A DNA stretch of 64,000 nucleotides from Candidatus Methanimicrococcus odontotermitis. GTDB taxonomy: Archaea > Halobacteriota > Methanosarcinia > Methanosarcinales > Methanosarcinaceae. Below, piece after piece: positions 17,318 to 25,670 of the stretch; positions within the stretch are counted from its first letter, which is position 1, and each line of letters starts with the position of its first letter. The translations under genes were made by a program, and so were the position numbers. The notes under the pieces are model-generated. The model had not been told where the DNA came from. It did no database searches and was given only the letters and a program-made list of their open reading frames with translations. Location of the stretch: contig JAITUZ010000050.1 of assembly GCA_031286065.1 (NCBI GenBank), positions 78,783 to 142,782 on the forward strand, written 5' to 3'.

Positions 17318-17998
17318 ATGGCAATCAATTCCCTTAGACCGTATGTCGCAGAGACGATCGTGGACCCGATTGCGAAAATATTTATAAAAATCGGGATCTC
17401 GCCCAACACTCTTTCAATTATATCGTTTTTATTTTCAATATTCGCCGGCACCGCTTATTATTTTGCGGGCGATGATTATTTCGGTTTGGCCGCCCCATAT
17501 TATTTCTTATTGGTCGCGGCCATTTGCGTTCTTGTGAATTCGGGACTGGATGCGCTGGATGGCGCTGTTGCGCGCTTGAGAGGCATCGCCGGCAAAAAAG
17601 GCGATTTTTTGGATCACGTCATTGACCGCTACGCCGATGTTTTTATTGTTTCAGGCATCGTCTTCGGCGGCTTTTGCCCGTGGTGGATCGGATTCATCGC
17701 GCTTGCCGGCATTCTGCTGACAAGTTATCTCGGAACGCAAGCGCAAGCGATGGATATCGGCCGATATTACGGCGGCATCATGGGCAGAGCCGATCGCCTG
17801 GTAATTATTTTAGCCGCTTCCTTCCTGGATTTCGGGTATATCGCTTGGAACGATTCGGCCGCCGCCTTTGGAACTGTTTTCGGCGGTTTTTCATTCCTCG
17901 GCTGGGCGATGATTCTTATTGCAGTCGGATCTCATATTACGGCATTCCAGAGAATTTATCACATTTGGAAAGCGTTAGACCGAGAAGACAAAACATAA
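17318..17998 (+). CDS. CDP-alcohol phosphotransferase (archaetidylinositol phosphate synthase-like)
   Basis: Membrane enzyme of archaeal phospholipid synthesis that transfers a CDP-activated archaeol group to an alcohol. 226 residues with about six membrane helices. The full signature DALDGAVAR, eight residues, G, then DFLDHVID fits D-xx-DG-xx-AR-x8-G-xxx-D-xxx-D exactly, around residues 80-106. Archaeal relatives with an N-terminus like INSLRPYVAETIVDPIAKIF make archaetidylinositol phosphate from inositol 1-phosphate; I infer the same here. It lies between the aldolase and archease genes, with short gaps. Confidence 0.87.
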   Translation: MAINSLRPYVAETIVDPIAKIFIKIGISPNTLSIISFLFSIFAGTAYYFAGDDYFGLAAPYYFLLVAAICVLVNSGLDALDGAVARLRGIAGKKGDFLDHVIDRYADVFIVSGIVFGGFCPWWIGFIALAGILLTSYLGTQAQAMDIGRYYGGIMGRADRLVIILAASFLDFGYIAWNDSAAAFGTVFGGFSFLGWAMILIAVGSHITAFQRIYHIWKALDREDKT

Positions 17999-18023
17999 GT
18001 TTAAAAGACAGAATTGAGAGAAA

Positions 18024-18476
18024 ATGTCACATAAATCTGATTTTACTTATTTGGACCATGTCGCCGACACAAAATTTATCGCGTACGGCGGCACGATTGA
18101 AAAGGTTTTTGAAAACGCGGCCTTGGCAACGCTCTCCGTTATCGCGGACATTTCAACAATTCATCCGGAAACAGCGTTTGAAATCGAATTAGAAACCGCA
18201 GGCAAAGAAAGCTTAATGGTTGACTTCCTGTCAGAACTTTTGTATATATTTGACGCCGAAGAAACCGTTCTCGGAGCGGTTTACGTTAAAGCGGCCGGAA
18301 CGAAAAAAGACGAAAGCGGAGACGATATTTGGTTTATAAGCGCAGTCGTTTCCGGTGAGCCGATCGATTCCGCCAAACAAAATTTTAAAACGGAAGTCAA
18401 AGCGGTCACATACAGCGGTATCCGCATAGAGGAAACGTCGGCCGGATTTGAAGCGGAAGTCGTTTTGGATTTGTAA
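18024..18476 (+). CDS. Archease (RtcB activator)
   Basis: 150 residues, a small acidic protein that speeds guanylylation and turnover of the RNA ligase RtcB, here encoded at 32963. Family features are FTYLDHVADTKFIAYG at the N-terminus (with the metal-binding Asp), VDFLSELLYIFDAE in the middle, and the C-terminal VKAVTYSGIRIEE...AEVVLDL. Start ATG 18024, 25 nt after the previous stop. Confidence 0.93.
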   Translation: MSHKSDFTYLDHVADTKFIAYGGTIEKVFENAALATLSVIADISTIHPETAFEIELETAGKESLMVDFLSELLYIFDAEETVLGAVYVKAAGTKKDESGDDIWFISAVVSGEPIDSAKQNFKTEVKAVTYSGIRIEETSAGFEAEVVLDL

Positions 18477-18628
18477 GTGCCGTAAACGAGCGGCCGTGTC
18501 CGCGGCGCAAGATCGTTTTTTGAGATTAATACTTTCACCCCCCTTCGCTTTTTTCTTTATATGTTTCAGTCATAAAGAACAATGCCTCCCAAAACCAAAA
18601 GATCAAAAATAACCGGAGGTCTAAAGGA

Positions 18629-20101
18629 ATGACAGACATGAATGAAACAGGATTCGTTGATTCTCAGGAATCAATTCGTTTAGAAAATATCGGCACAGAA
18701 GACTTATTTAATCGTGCCGCCGCGATACAAAAAATTCTCTTTGAAAACGGAGCGGAAGTTCCCGTTGAAGAAATTGAATCAAAATTAAAAGAAATGACGG
18801 AAATATTCAAAGTTCCCGCGGCAGAGTCTCAAAGAAGCGTAACGAACGCTTTTTTGAAAAAATACAATATTTCAAAGACAAAAACATTCACGGAAAAAAA
18901 GTCTGCCGCCGTAAAGAAAATCGCCGAGATCACAGCAATGGCTGACATGCCGGACACTTGGATAGATTGCACTGGAAAAGTCATCCAAATTTGGGAAAAC
19001 ACTCATGAAAGCATCTCGCAGGCAGGACTTGTCGGTGACGAAACGGGCGTTATCAAATATACGATATGGAGCAGCGCGGAAATTGAACCGCTTGAACTCA
19101 ACAAAACATATGATTTCAAAAACGCCGTTGTTAAATCCTGGAACGATAAAGCGAGCGTCACATTGAACAAAGCGTCATTGATCGCTCCGTCTGCCGAAGA
19201 AATCATAACGGTCAAAGCGAATGAAACAGTTTTGACTGAAATCAAAGACAGAGTCAATGAACTCAGAACAGTCGCCGAGCTTCATCAAGGCGGCATTTGG
19301 ACAGATTTAAAAGCGAATATTGTTCAAATTTTTGAAAAAACACATGAAAGCATCTCATATGCCGGCGTTCTCGGAGATGAAACAGGAACAATGCGCTTTA
19401 CAATTTGGAAAACGGCAGAGGTCGAGCGTCTTGAAGCCGGAAAATCATATTTATTTAAAAATGCCGTCACCAAAGAATGGAACGGCAATTTTACCGTTGA
19501 AATCAACCGCGCCGGAAAAATTGAAGAAGTCGATGAAAAGATCATTGCCAAAGCCGCGGTTTTTGAACTCTGCGGCTGCGCCGTTGACATCCAAGCCGGC
19601 TCGGGTTTGATCCGAAGATGCCCCGAATGCAACAAAGTCATGACAAAGGGAATGTGCGGCGAACACGGGAAAATGAAAGGAAAGTATGACTTGCGCATCA
19701 AAGCGGTATTTGATGACGGCTTAAAGGCGCATGAAACAATCATTAATTGCGGATTGACTCAAAAATTGATTCATATGGAACTGGAAGACGCTGTCGTGAC
19801 GGCAACGGAAAATTTGGACCCCGAATGCATTAACGAAATTGTAAAACAGGAGCTCATCGGGAAATATTATCGTGTCAGAGGCGCGAAAACAGACCGCTAC
19901 ATCATCGCTGAAACCGTTGAGCGGGTCAACCATGTGGACACAGGCCGAATCGAGCGGATGAAAGAGATTATCGCCGATGAGCTGAAAAAAGACAAAAATG
20001 AAAAGGCGGAAACCGTGAAAAGTTCTGATTTTGAGGCGTTTGAAAAAATTCTGAACTCAATCGGAAATGAAGACGAAAACGATGAGACGGAGGCGGTCTG
20101 A
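18629..20101 (+). CDS. rpa: Replication protein A with two OB folds and a zinc finger
   Basis: 490 residues. A helical N-terminus is followed by two very similar OB folds (both with W-x-D, IQIWE/QIFEKTHESIS, GDETG, IKYTIW/MRFTIW; around 110-195 and 225-310). Then comes a zinc finger C-x-C...CPEC...C-x-x-H near 320-350 and a further domain. This is the MacRPA2/3-type arrangement in Methanosarcina. GGAGGT lies upstream of ATG 18629. The next gene, the RPA-associated COG3390 protein, begins two bases after the stop, a widely conserved euryarchaeal pair. Binds ssDNA in replication and repair. Confidence 0.92.
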   Translation: MTDMNETGFVDSQESIRLENIGTEDLFNRAAAIQKILFENGAEVPVEEIESKLKEMTEIFKVPAAESQRSVTNAFLKKYNISKTKTFTEKKSAAVKKIAEITAMADMPDTWIDCTGKVIQIWENTHESISQAGLVGDETGVIKYTIWSSAEIEPLELNKTYDFKNAVVKSWNDKASVTLNKASLIAPSAEEIITVKANETVLTEIKDRVNELRTVAELHQGGIWTDLKANIVQIFEKTHESISYAGVLGDETGTMRFTIWKTAEVERLEAGKSYLFKNAVTKEWNGNFTVEINRAGKIEEVDEKIIAKAAVFELCGCAVDIQAGSGLIRRCPECNKVMTKGMCGEHGKMKGKYDLRIKAVFDDGLKAHETIINCGLTQKLIHMELEDAVVTATENLDPECINEIVKQELIGKYYRVRGAKTDRYIIAETVERVNHVDTGRIERMKEIIADELKKDKNEKAETVKSSDFEAFEKILNSIGNEDENDETEAV

Positions 20102-20102
20102 A

Positions 20103-20669
20103 ATGCCCGGATATTTCAGAGAAATTGCGGTTCGAATGTTTGCCAAAGAATTGAAAGATTCCGATATGGTTTATCGTGAAGAGGAAGAGCAATACGCGCC
20201 TCAGTATGTACTGACGCCGACAGGAGCCAAAGCGAATCGCGTTTTAATTTCAGGCGTTTTGACGGAAATTGAAAATATCGGATCCGGCGCGGAATATTAT
20301 AAAGCGAGAATTGCGGATCCGACGGGAGTATTTACGATATACGCCGGACAGTATCAGGCGGAAGCCGCGCGCTTTTTGTCGGAAGCCGCAACACCCGCGT
20401 TTGTCACCGTCATCGGGAAAGTGACGGCATTCAAAACAGATGACGGGAACACACTGCTTTCTGTTCGTCCGGAATATATTCAAAACGCTGATGAAAAGGA
20501 CCGTAATTTGTGGATTGCCGAAACCGCCGAAAAAACGCATGAACGAATTTCCGCGGCCGAAATTCAAGCCGATGAAAATATCAAGATCGTTCTTGACCAT
20601 TACGCCCCTGATTTTTCCGAATACCGAAAAATGATTCTTCAGGCGCTGAAGACCGTTGTTTCAAACTGA
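20103..20669 (+). CDS. RPA-associated protein (COG3390 family)
   Basis: 188 residues from ATG 20103, with GGAGGCGGT inside the end of the upstream rpa gene as ribosome site. It contains one OB fold (KANRVLISGVLTEIENIG...YYKARIADPTGVFTIYAGQY). Its place directly after a zinc-finger RPA gene identifies the RPA-associated family, which in haloarchaea forms complexes with its partner RPA and supports DNA repair. An in-frame start 12 codons upstream would overlap rpa and is less likely. Confidence 0.87.
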   Translation: MPGYFREIAVRMFAKELKDSDMVYREEEEQYAPQYVLTPTGAKANRVLISGVLTEIENIGSGAEYYKARIADPTGVFTIYAGQYQAEAARFLSEAATPAFVTVIGKVTAFKTDDGNTLLSVRPEYIQNADEKDRNLWIAETAEKTHERISAAEIQADENIKIVLDHYAPDFSEYRKMILQALKTVVSN

Positions 20670-20691
20670 AACGAAATAAAGATAAAGAATC

Positions 20692-20736
20692 AGCCGAATT
20701 TCTGACGAAAACGAAAAGTTTTTCGGCTCTTTTTTT
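20692..20736 (+). terminator. Terminator after the rpa operon
   Basis: AGCCGAA (20692-20698) and TTCGGCT (20722-20728) form a stem with a 23-nt loop, followed by C and eight T. It separates the rpa pair from the next small gene. Confidence 0.6.
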
Positions 20737-20781
20737 AAATTCGGGATAAAATAATAAATAAAGAAGAGCAAATAGGAAATT

Positions 20782-21009
20782 ATGAAGACCTATCTCCAAA
20801 TTTGGTATAACAGTGACGGCAACTGCTCTCCGCCGTCGGAAGTGAACAGCCGGCTGATGTCTCTCGGCTTTCATATCATTCGCGGCCCTTATGACTATGT
20901 TTACGAATGGAACGCAAACGCATCTCTTGACGACGTTTTAAGACTCGGCGATAAAACGCATTTGACGTTAGCCGGAACAGGCGTGTTGTTTAAGATCGAA
21001 ACAGATTGA
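20782..21009 (+). CDS. Small conserved methanogen protein
   Basis: 75 residues: a soluble, compact sequence with a predicted beta-alpha-beta layout (MKTYLQIWYNSDG, SEVNSRLMSLGFHIIRG, YDYVYEW, HLTLAGTGVLFKIETD). It looks like the small conserved proteins of Methanosarcinales, but I know no function. AATAGGAAATT precedes the ATG. It ends 32 nt before the rhomboid gene and is probably co-transcribed with it. Confidence 0.65.
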   Translation: MKTYLQIWYNSDGNCSPPSEVNSRLMSLGFHIIRGPYDYVYEWNANASLDDVLRLGDKTHLTLAGTGVLFKIETD

Positions 21010-21041
21010 TTGGCAGCCGCTCAAATAACGGAAGTAGATTC

Positions 21042-21938
21042 ATGACAAGATGCAAAACGTGCGGAAAAGAAGAGCCTGCGCAGGCGATATGCGGCATTTG
21101 CGGAAAAACGTATTGTTCCGACCATATTTCAAGACAAAACCACAATTGTTTTGTTGATCCCGACAGCATAAATATGGGACAAGCCCGCGTTTATGCCAAA
21201 ACGTACGGGACCGGCGCAGCAAAAGGAACAGATCCGCCGAAAGCTGATTATTATGACCGGGATCAATTTGAACATCGTCACGGCTACGCAGTGACCCGCT
21301 CCCCGCCGCTATGGAAAATGATCATAAGCAGCCCGACTTACGTAATCATAGCCGTCTGTCTGATTTTCCAGATTATCGCGCTGTTCTCAATTGTTTTTCA
21401 GAATTCCGCGGCGGCTTATATTTACAACATGCTGATTTTGCATTCCGACTGGGGATATATCGCCGTTCGGCCGTGGACGCTTGCAACGCATATGTTTTTG
21501 CACCATCCGACAAACATTTTCCATTTGTTATTCAACATGTTTGCGCTGTTTTTCTTCGGCACATATTTGGAAAAATTAATCGGGAAAAAATCATTCATTC
21601 TCATGTATTTAATATCCGGAGTCGTTGCCGCGATCGGTTTCGTACTGATTGAAGGCGATACGGGCGTCGGTTTGGTCGGTGCCAGCGGCGCCCTTTACGG
21701 CGTTCTCGGCGCGGTTGCCGTCATTGATCCGAATCTTCGGGTGCTCGTTTATTTTATTCCGATGAAAATCAAATATATGATCGTGATTTTTGCGCTCATC
21801 AGCATTTTATTCATCGATGGCGGTGGTGGAAGCACAATTGCGCATGCGGCTCATCTCAGCGGATTGTTTGTCGGGCTGGGCTTCGGCTACTATTACCGCA
21901 ATCGTCTGAGAGATAAAATGAAAAAAGAAAATTATTGA
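21042..21938 (+). CDS. Rhomboid intramembrane protease with N-terminal zinc finger
   Basis: 298 residues from ATG 21042. The first ~35 residues are an AN1-like zinc-binding module (CKTC...CGIC...YCSDHISRQNHNC). After a linker and a first membrane helix comes the six-helix rhomboid core, with HMFLHHPTNIFHLLFNMFALFFFG, the catalytic serine in GASGALYG, and the catalytic histidine in HAAHLSGLFVG. Cleaves membrane proteins within the bilayer; substrates are unknown. The zinc-finger fusion is found in other euryarchaeal rhomboids. Confidence 0.92.
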   Translation: MTRCKTCGKEEPAQAICGICGKTYCSDHISRQNHNCFVDPDSINMGQARVYAKTYGTGAAKGTDPPKADYYDRDQFEHRHGYAVTRSPPLWKMIISSPTYVIIAVCLIFQIIALFSIVFQNSAAAYIYNMLILHSDWGYIAVRPWTLATHMFLHHPTNIFHLLFNMFALFFFGTYLEKLIGKKSFILMYLISGVVAAIGFVLIEGDTGVGLVGASGALYGVLGAVAVIDPNLRVLVYFIPMKIKYMIVIFALISILFIDGGGGSTIAHAAHLSGLFVGLGFGYYYRNRLRDKMKKENY

Positions 21939-21955
21939 CGGAGCAAATCGCTGAA

Positions 21956-22372
21956 ATGACGGAAGCGCCGTTTATCGGAAAAAATTATCTGAAGCCGCCG
22001 GAAAATAAACGCGTTCCGATCGTTCCTTTGGATTTTAAAAAAATGTATGCCTGCTGGCTTCCGGGCCTGCGGTATACACTTTATTTTGACGAAGAGCCGA
22101 AAACGGAAGAATTAAAGCGGGTTCGGGAAATAATTCTGCTGGAAGTTTTCAGCGCGGACACGAAATATTTGATTGAACTGGCGCCGGAAGATTTCGAAGA
22201 ATTTAAAACCGCTTACTCTTTGTTTTTAACATACGGCGGAGAAATGTTTTTTTATCAAAGAAAGGAAGGCCGCCGAATGAAAAAATATTTTGACTTTAAG
22301 CCGAAAAAAAATGCGGCCGGGCCGATTCGAAAATATATCGCGGCGGACAGGATTGAAAAAGCCGGCAAATGA
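21956..22372 (+). CDS. Conserved hypothetical protein
   Basis: 138 residues from ATG 21956 (TTG 21935 is an in-frame alternative overlapping the rhomboid stop). Soluble, with a Pro-rich N-terminus, a central alpha/beta part (RYTLYFDEEPKTEELKRVREIILLEVF), and a basic C-terminus (KKYFDFKPKKNAAGPIRKYI). I recognise no domain. It follows the rhomboid gene closely and converges on hel308, whose stop lies 2 nt away. Confidence 0.6.
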   Translation: MTEAPFIGKNYLKPPENKRVPIVPLDFKKMYACWLPGLRYTLYFDEEPKTEELKRVREIILLEVFSADTKYLIELAPEDFEEFKTAYSLFLTYGGEMFFYQRKEGRRMKKYFDFKPKKNAAGPIRKYIAADRIEKAGK

Positions 22373-22373
22373 T

Positions 22374-24833
22374 TTAAAAAAACTCATCAAATCTTTTTTG
22401 AATTTTTCCGGAAGGAACCGATTTTACCGAAACCGGCTCTTGATTGACATCCGGTTCGTTTTCATCTTCAGCCCGACGGCTCCTATTCTTTTTATTCGGA
22501 ACAATAAAACCGTTCACTTCGATTCCGATTTCTTCGTACAGCCGGGCGGCTGTTTTCGGACCGATCAAATCGCTCACTGCTGAAAAATCCGCCGGCTTAA
22601 ACGACTCTTTGGATTTAAATCCCGCGTTGTAAAGCCGGCGCGCTCTGACACGGCCGATACCGCGGATTTTTAAAAGCGGCAGCAATTGAACGGAAACCCC
22701 GTACTGAAGACGAAGTTCCAAATCGGAAAAGAGTCCGGCGTAAGGAGATCCGATCAGTTTAAGCAAACGAGCTCCCGCGTTTGAAATCCACGCGGCGGTC
22801 TCGGAAAATTGACGGATATCACCTTCACCGACATCAAATTCTTTTGAAATTTCATTTTCCGGAACTTCTGAAATCCAGCGGTAAAGCAGAACGGCTGTCT
22901 TGAGTTCTCCCAAAAACCATTCAAATTCGGCGGATTTCGATGTCGGCGGCATGGAAATGATATGCCGGCAATTCTCAGCCGCAAACTCGGTCACCCATAA
23001 ATAATCATTGGTCCTCATGTACAGGAGTTTCATATCCGCCGTCATGCAAACTAAATGAAGCAGACTGATTTCTGTCAAGGTCATACCGTTTTTTTCCGCT
23101 TTTCGGATCTGATTCAAAATCACGGACGCTGAAAGCGGATCTAAATAAAGTTTTGAAACGAGAGAGCCGAGTTTCGTTGACGCAAGCGGAGAATCGCGCT
23201 TTTTTTCCATTAATCGGATTTTATCCGCCGTGACAAAAGCTCCCGATTCTTTTTCAGAGGCATCGGAGATATCTTTGTCTTCACGGCACATATCCGCTTC
23301 AATTAAGAAATCCAAACAAGAATCAATGACCGTTTTCAAAGCAATCGTGCTGAGAAGGCCGCGCTGATAAGCAAAAAATGTTCCTTTGAAAAAATCCAAG
23401 AGCCGATCACGCGTCTCTGCGAATCCGTTTGAAACAGTCGAGAGAACATGCGTTCGAAGCGCGTTTTCCGCGCTGAGTTTAGATTCGACCGCTTCGGGCT
23501 CCGCGTCAATATAAATTTCCCGAAGTTTATCAATATCTTCTTCTTTTGACGCGATGAGAACGGATTCGCCGTAAGGATCCAAATGCGGCCGCCCCGCGCG
23601 GCCTGCCATCTGCTTGTATTCCATGACCGGAAGCGGTTTCATGCCTTCGTTGGAATCATAACGCACCCAGGACGCGATAATCACGCGCCTTGCCGGCAGA
23701 TTCAAGCCGGCCGCCAGTGTCGGCGTAGACGCGATCAGTTTGATTTTGCCTGCGGAGAACGAACGCTCGACCAATTCGCGCTGGTCGGCGGAGAGGCCCG
23801 CGTGATGGAAAGCAACGCCCATGCGGATGCAGAACGCAAGCATCTTGGCAGCGTCCGTGTCGCTGCGCCCCGTCACTTCCGCCGCGATTGCCGACAGTTC
23901 GGCCTGTTCGTCTGCCGTCAGATAAGACTGAAGAACGGGTCCCGCTTTTTTCGCGAATCCCGCCGCGTTTTTCCGGCTGTTTGTAAAAACCAGGCATTGC
24001 CCGCCGCCGCGTATCGTGTCGGCAGCGAGTGATACGCCGGCTTCTTTCCCTTTGCCGACAAGTTCGATTTCTTTAACGGTCCGGTCTTTGGTGTCACGGA
24101 CTTCGCCTTCAAAAATGCCGTCAAAGTAAACGCCTTCATAGAGTTTTGTCGGGCGCCAATCGCTGACCACGCATGCCGCGTCCAGCCAGCCGGCCACTTC
24201 ACTTGAATTTTGAATCGTCGCCGAGAGCGCGACAATCTGTATTTTCGGATTCAGTTTTCTTAATTTCGTAATCACGATTTCAAGCGTCGGCCCGCGGTCT
24301 TTGGAATCGAGCAAATGGACTTCATCCAAAACGACAACGGAAATCTGAGAAAGCCAATGCGTTTCATTTCGGATGAGTGAATCCACTTTTTCAGATGTCG
24401 CCACAATAATGTCATTCGTTCCGAGATTTTCATCCCGCTCGTCTAAATCTCCGGTTGAAATGCCTGACCGATACCCGAGTTCTTTGAATTCTGAAAAACG
24501 GCGGAATTTTTCGGAAGCCAGAGCCCGAAGCGGAACAACATAAAGGCATTTGCCGGCCTGTTCCAAACTCTGAAGCATGGCAAGCTCGGCGAGAAGGGTT
24601 TTTCCGGAAGCGGTCGGAATGGAAATCAAAACGTTTTTGCCTTCTAAAAGACCGGCTGAAACGGCTTTGGATTGCGGCGGGTAAAGTCGGCAGATGCCCG
24701 ATTTTGTATAAAACGCTTTTAAATTGTCTGAAATCGGCAGCTCTTCTATCAGAAGTCGGATATCACTCGCTTTTGCCGGATCATCCCCCGATTTATTCGA
24801 TCCGGAAGACGCTTTCGATTTCTTTGCCGCCAA
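22374..24833 (-). CDS. hel308: ATP-dependent DNA helicase Hel308
   Basis: Superfamily 2 3'-5' helicase that unwinds lagging strands at stalled forks. 819 residues, about 80 more than many homologues because of an N-terminal Ser/Lys-rich leader and a C-terminal tail. Motifs: Q-type YPPQSKAV (51-58), Walker A PTASGKT (73-79), DEVH near 170, SATIQNSSEVAGWL, AFHHAGLSADQRELVERSF, and QMAGRAGRPHLDPYG (motif VI). A winged helix and ratchet follow, then the helix-hairpin-helix LLKIRGIGRVRARRLYNAGF near 720-740. Confident. Confidence 0.96.
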   Translation of the reverse strand: MAAKKSKASSGSNKSGDDPAKASDIRLLIEELPISDNLKAFYTKSGICRLYPPQSKAVSAGLLEGKNVLISIPTASGKTLLAELAMLQSLEQAGKCLYVVPLRALASEKFRRFSEFKELGYRSGISTGDLDERDENLGTNDIIVATSEKVDSLIRNETHWLSQISVVVLDEVHLLDSKDRGPTLEIVITKLRKLNPKIQIVALSATIQNSSEVAGWLDAACVVSDWRPTKLYEGVYFDGIFEGEVRDTKDRTVKEIELVGKGKEAGVSLAADTIRGGGQCLVFTNSRKNAAGFAKKAGPVLQSYLTADEQAELSAIAAEVTGRSDTDAAKMLAFCIRMGVAFHHAGLSADQRELVERSFSAGKIKLIASTPTLAAGLNLPARRVIIASWVRYDSNEGMKPLPVMEYKQMAGRAGRPHLDPYGESVLIASKEEDIDKLREIYIDAEPEAVESKLSAENALRTHVLSTVSNGFAETRDRLLDFFKGTFFAYQRGLLSTIALKTVIDSCLDFLIEADMCREDKDISDASEKESGAFVTADKIRLMEKKRDSPLASTKLGSLVSKLYLDPLSASVILNQIRKAEKNGMTLTEISLLHLVCMTADMKLLYMRTNDYLWVTEFAAENCRHIISMPPTSKSAEFEWFLGELKTAVLLYRWISEVPENEISKEFDVGEGDIRQFSETAAWISNAGARLLKLIGSPYAGLFSDLELRLQYGVSVQLLPLLKIRGIGRVRARRLYNAGFKSKESFKPADFSAVSDLIGPKTAARLYEEIGIEVNGFIVPNKKNRSRRAEDENEPDVNQEPVSVKSVPSGKIQKRFDEFF

Positions 24834-24994
24834 TTCTCTGCCTCAAAAATAAGTTTTGAAAAATAACGGCAGTCATATAATTTAAAGACTGCCTGAGCGG
24901 AATGAAACTACTTAAAAATATAAAAAGTAAAATTAAGAATATAAAAAGTAAAGAAGAGAAATTTAAAAAAGGAATGAAATGAATTCGCCGGACA

Positions 24995-25540
24995 TTAAAA
25001 ATGAGACGGAGAAAGCAGAAGCCTGATTTTTCCGATATACGGCACTTTGAATACGGAAGTTCCGATGATCCACTCTTTTTTAATCGGCGTTTGATAGCTG
25101 ATTGTCGTGTTCTGATCCAACCTCGGATTGGTTCTTTCGTTGTCTCCCTGCGTCATATATCCGGCGTGCGGCGCCGCAGGCCCGCCGGGCCACATTTCCT
25201 GCCCTTCCTCGACATAATACATCGCGCGGTGAATCACGGGAACAGTGTTTTCATTGCCGTAAGGCCGATACAAAATCACGTCTCCGGGATTGCCGAACTT
25301 TATATGGACTTGAGAGCTGATGAGAGCGTCCCGCCGTGAAATGACATCGGCGCGGTCAATACTTTTGACAAAAACGATATCTCCGACATTCATATTCGGC
25401 TCCATGCTGCCGGAAGAAACGACAAACATCGGCGTCCACAAGCCGAAGGCAAGATAACAAATAAATAAAAAGGCGATAACGATACCAATAACAGTGGCAG
25501 CATCTTTCAATAACTCTTTAAGCTGTTCATTTTTTAACAT
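24995..25540 (-). CDS. Signal peptidase I (archaeal/ER type)
   Basis: Membrane serine protease that removes signal peptides from exported proteins. 181 residues from ATG 25540, preceded by GGTGAATCTT. One N-terminal membrane helix (about 14-34) is followed by catalytic Ser45 in SSGSMEPN and His104 in PVIHRAMYY, replacing the bacterial lysine, with acidic residues D133 and D142 in QGDNERTNPRLDQ. Cleavage takes place on the outer face. The longer frame from 25588 lacks a ribosome site and adds odd residues, so I prefer 25540. Confidence 0.92.
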   Translation of the reverse strand: MLKNEQLKELLKDAATVIGIVIAFLFICYLAFGLWTPMFVVSSGSMEPNMNVGDIVFVKSIDRADVISRRDALISSQVHIKFGNPGDVILYRPYGNENTVPVIHRAMYYVEEGQEMWPGGPAAPHAGYMTQGDNERTNPRLDQNTTISYQTPIKKEWIIGTSVFKVPYIGKIRLLLSPSHF

Positions 25541-25670
25541 AAGATTCACCGATTTATAAAAATAAATTAATGCATAAGTTATTACCAATCTGACAATAAA
25601 TAAATTACTTATAAATAATCAGAACTTTTTTTCTTACAAAGAAGGGTATTTATTTCAGAGAAATGATTTT

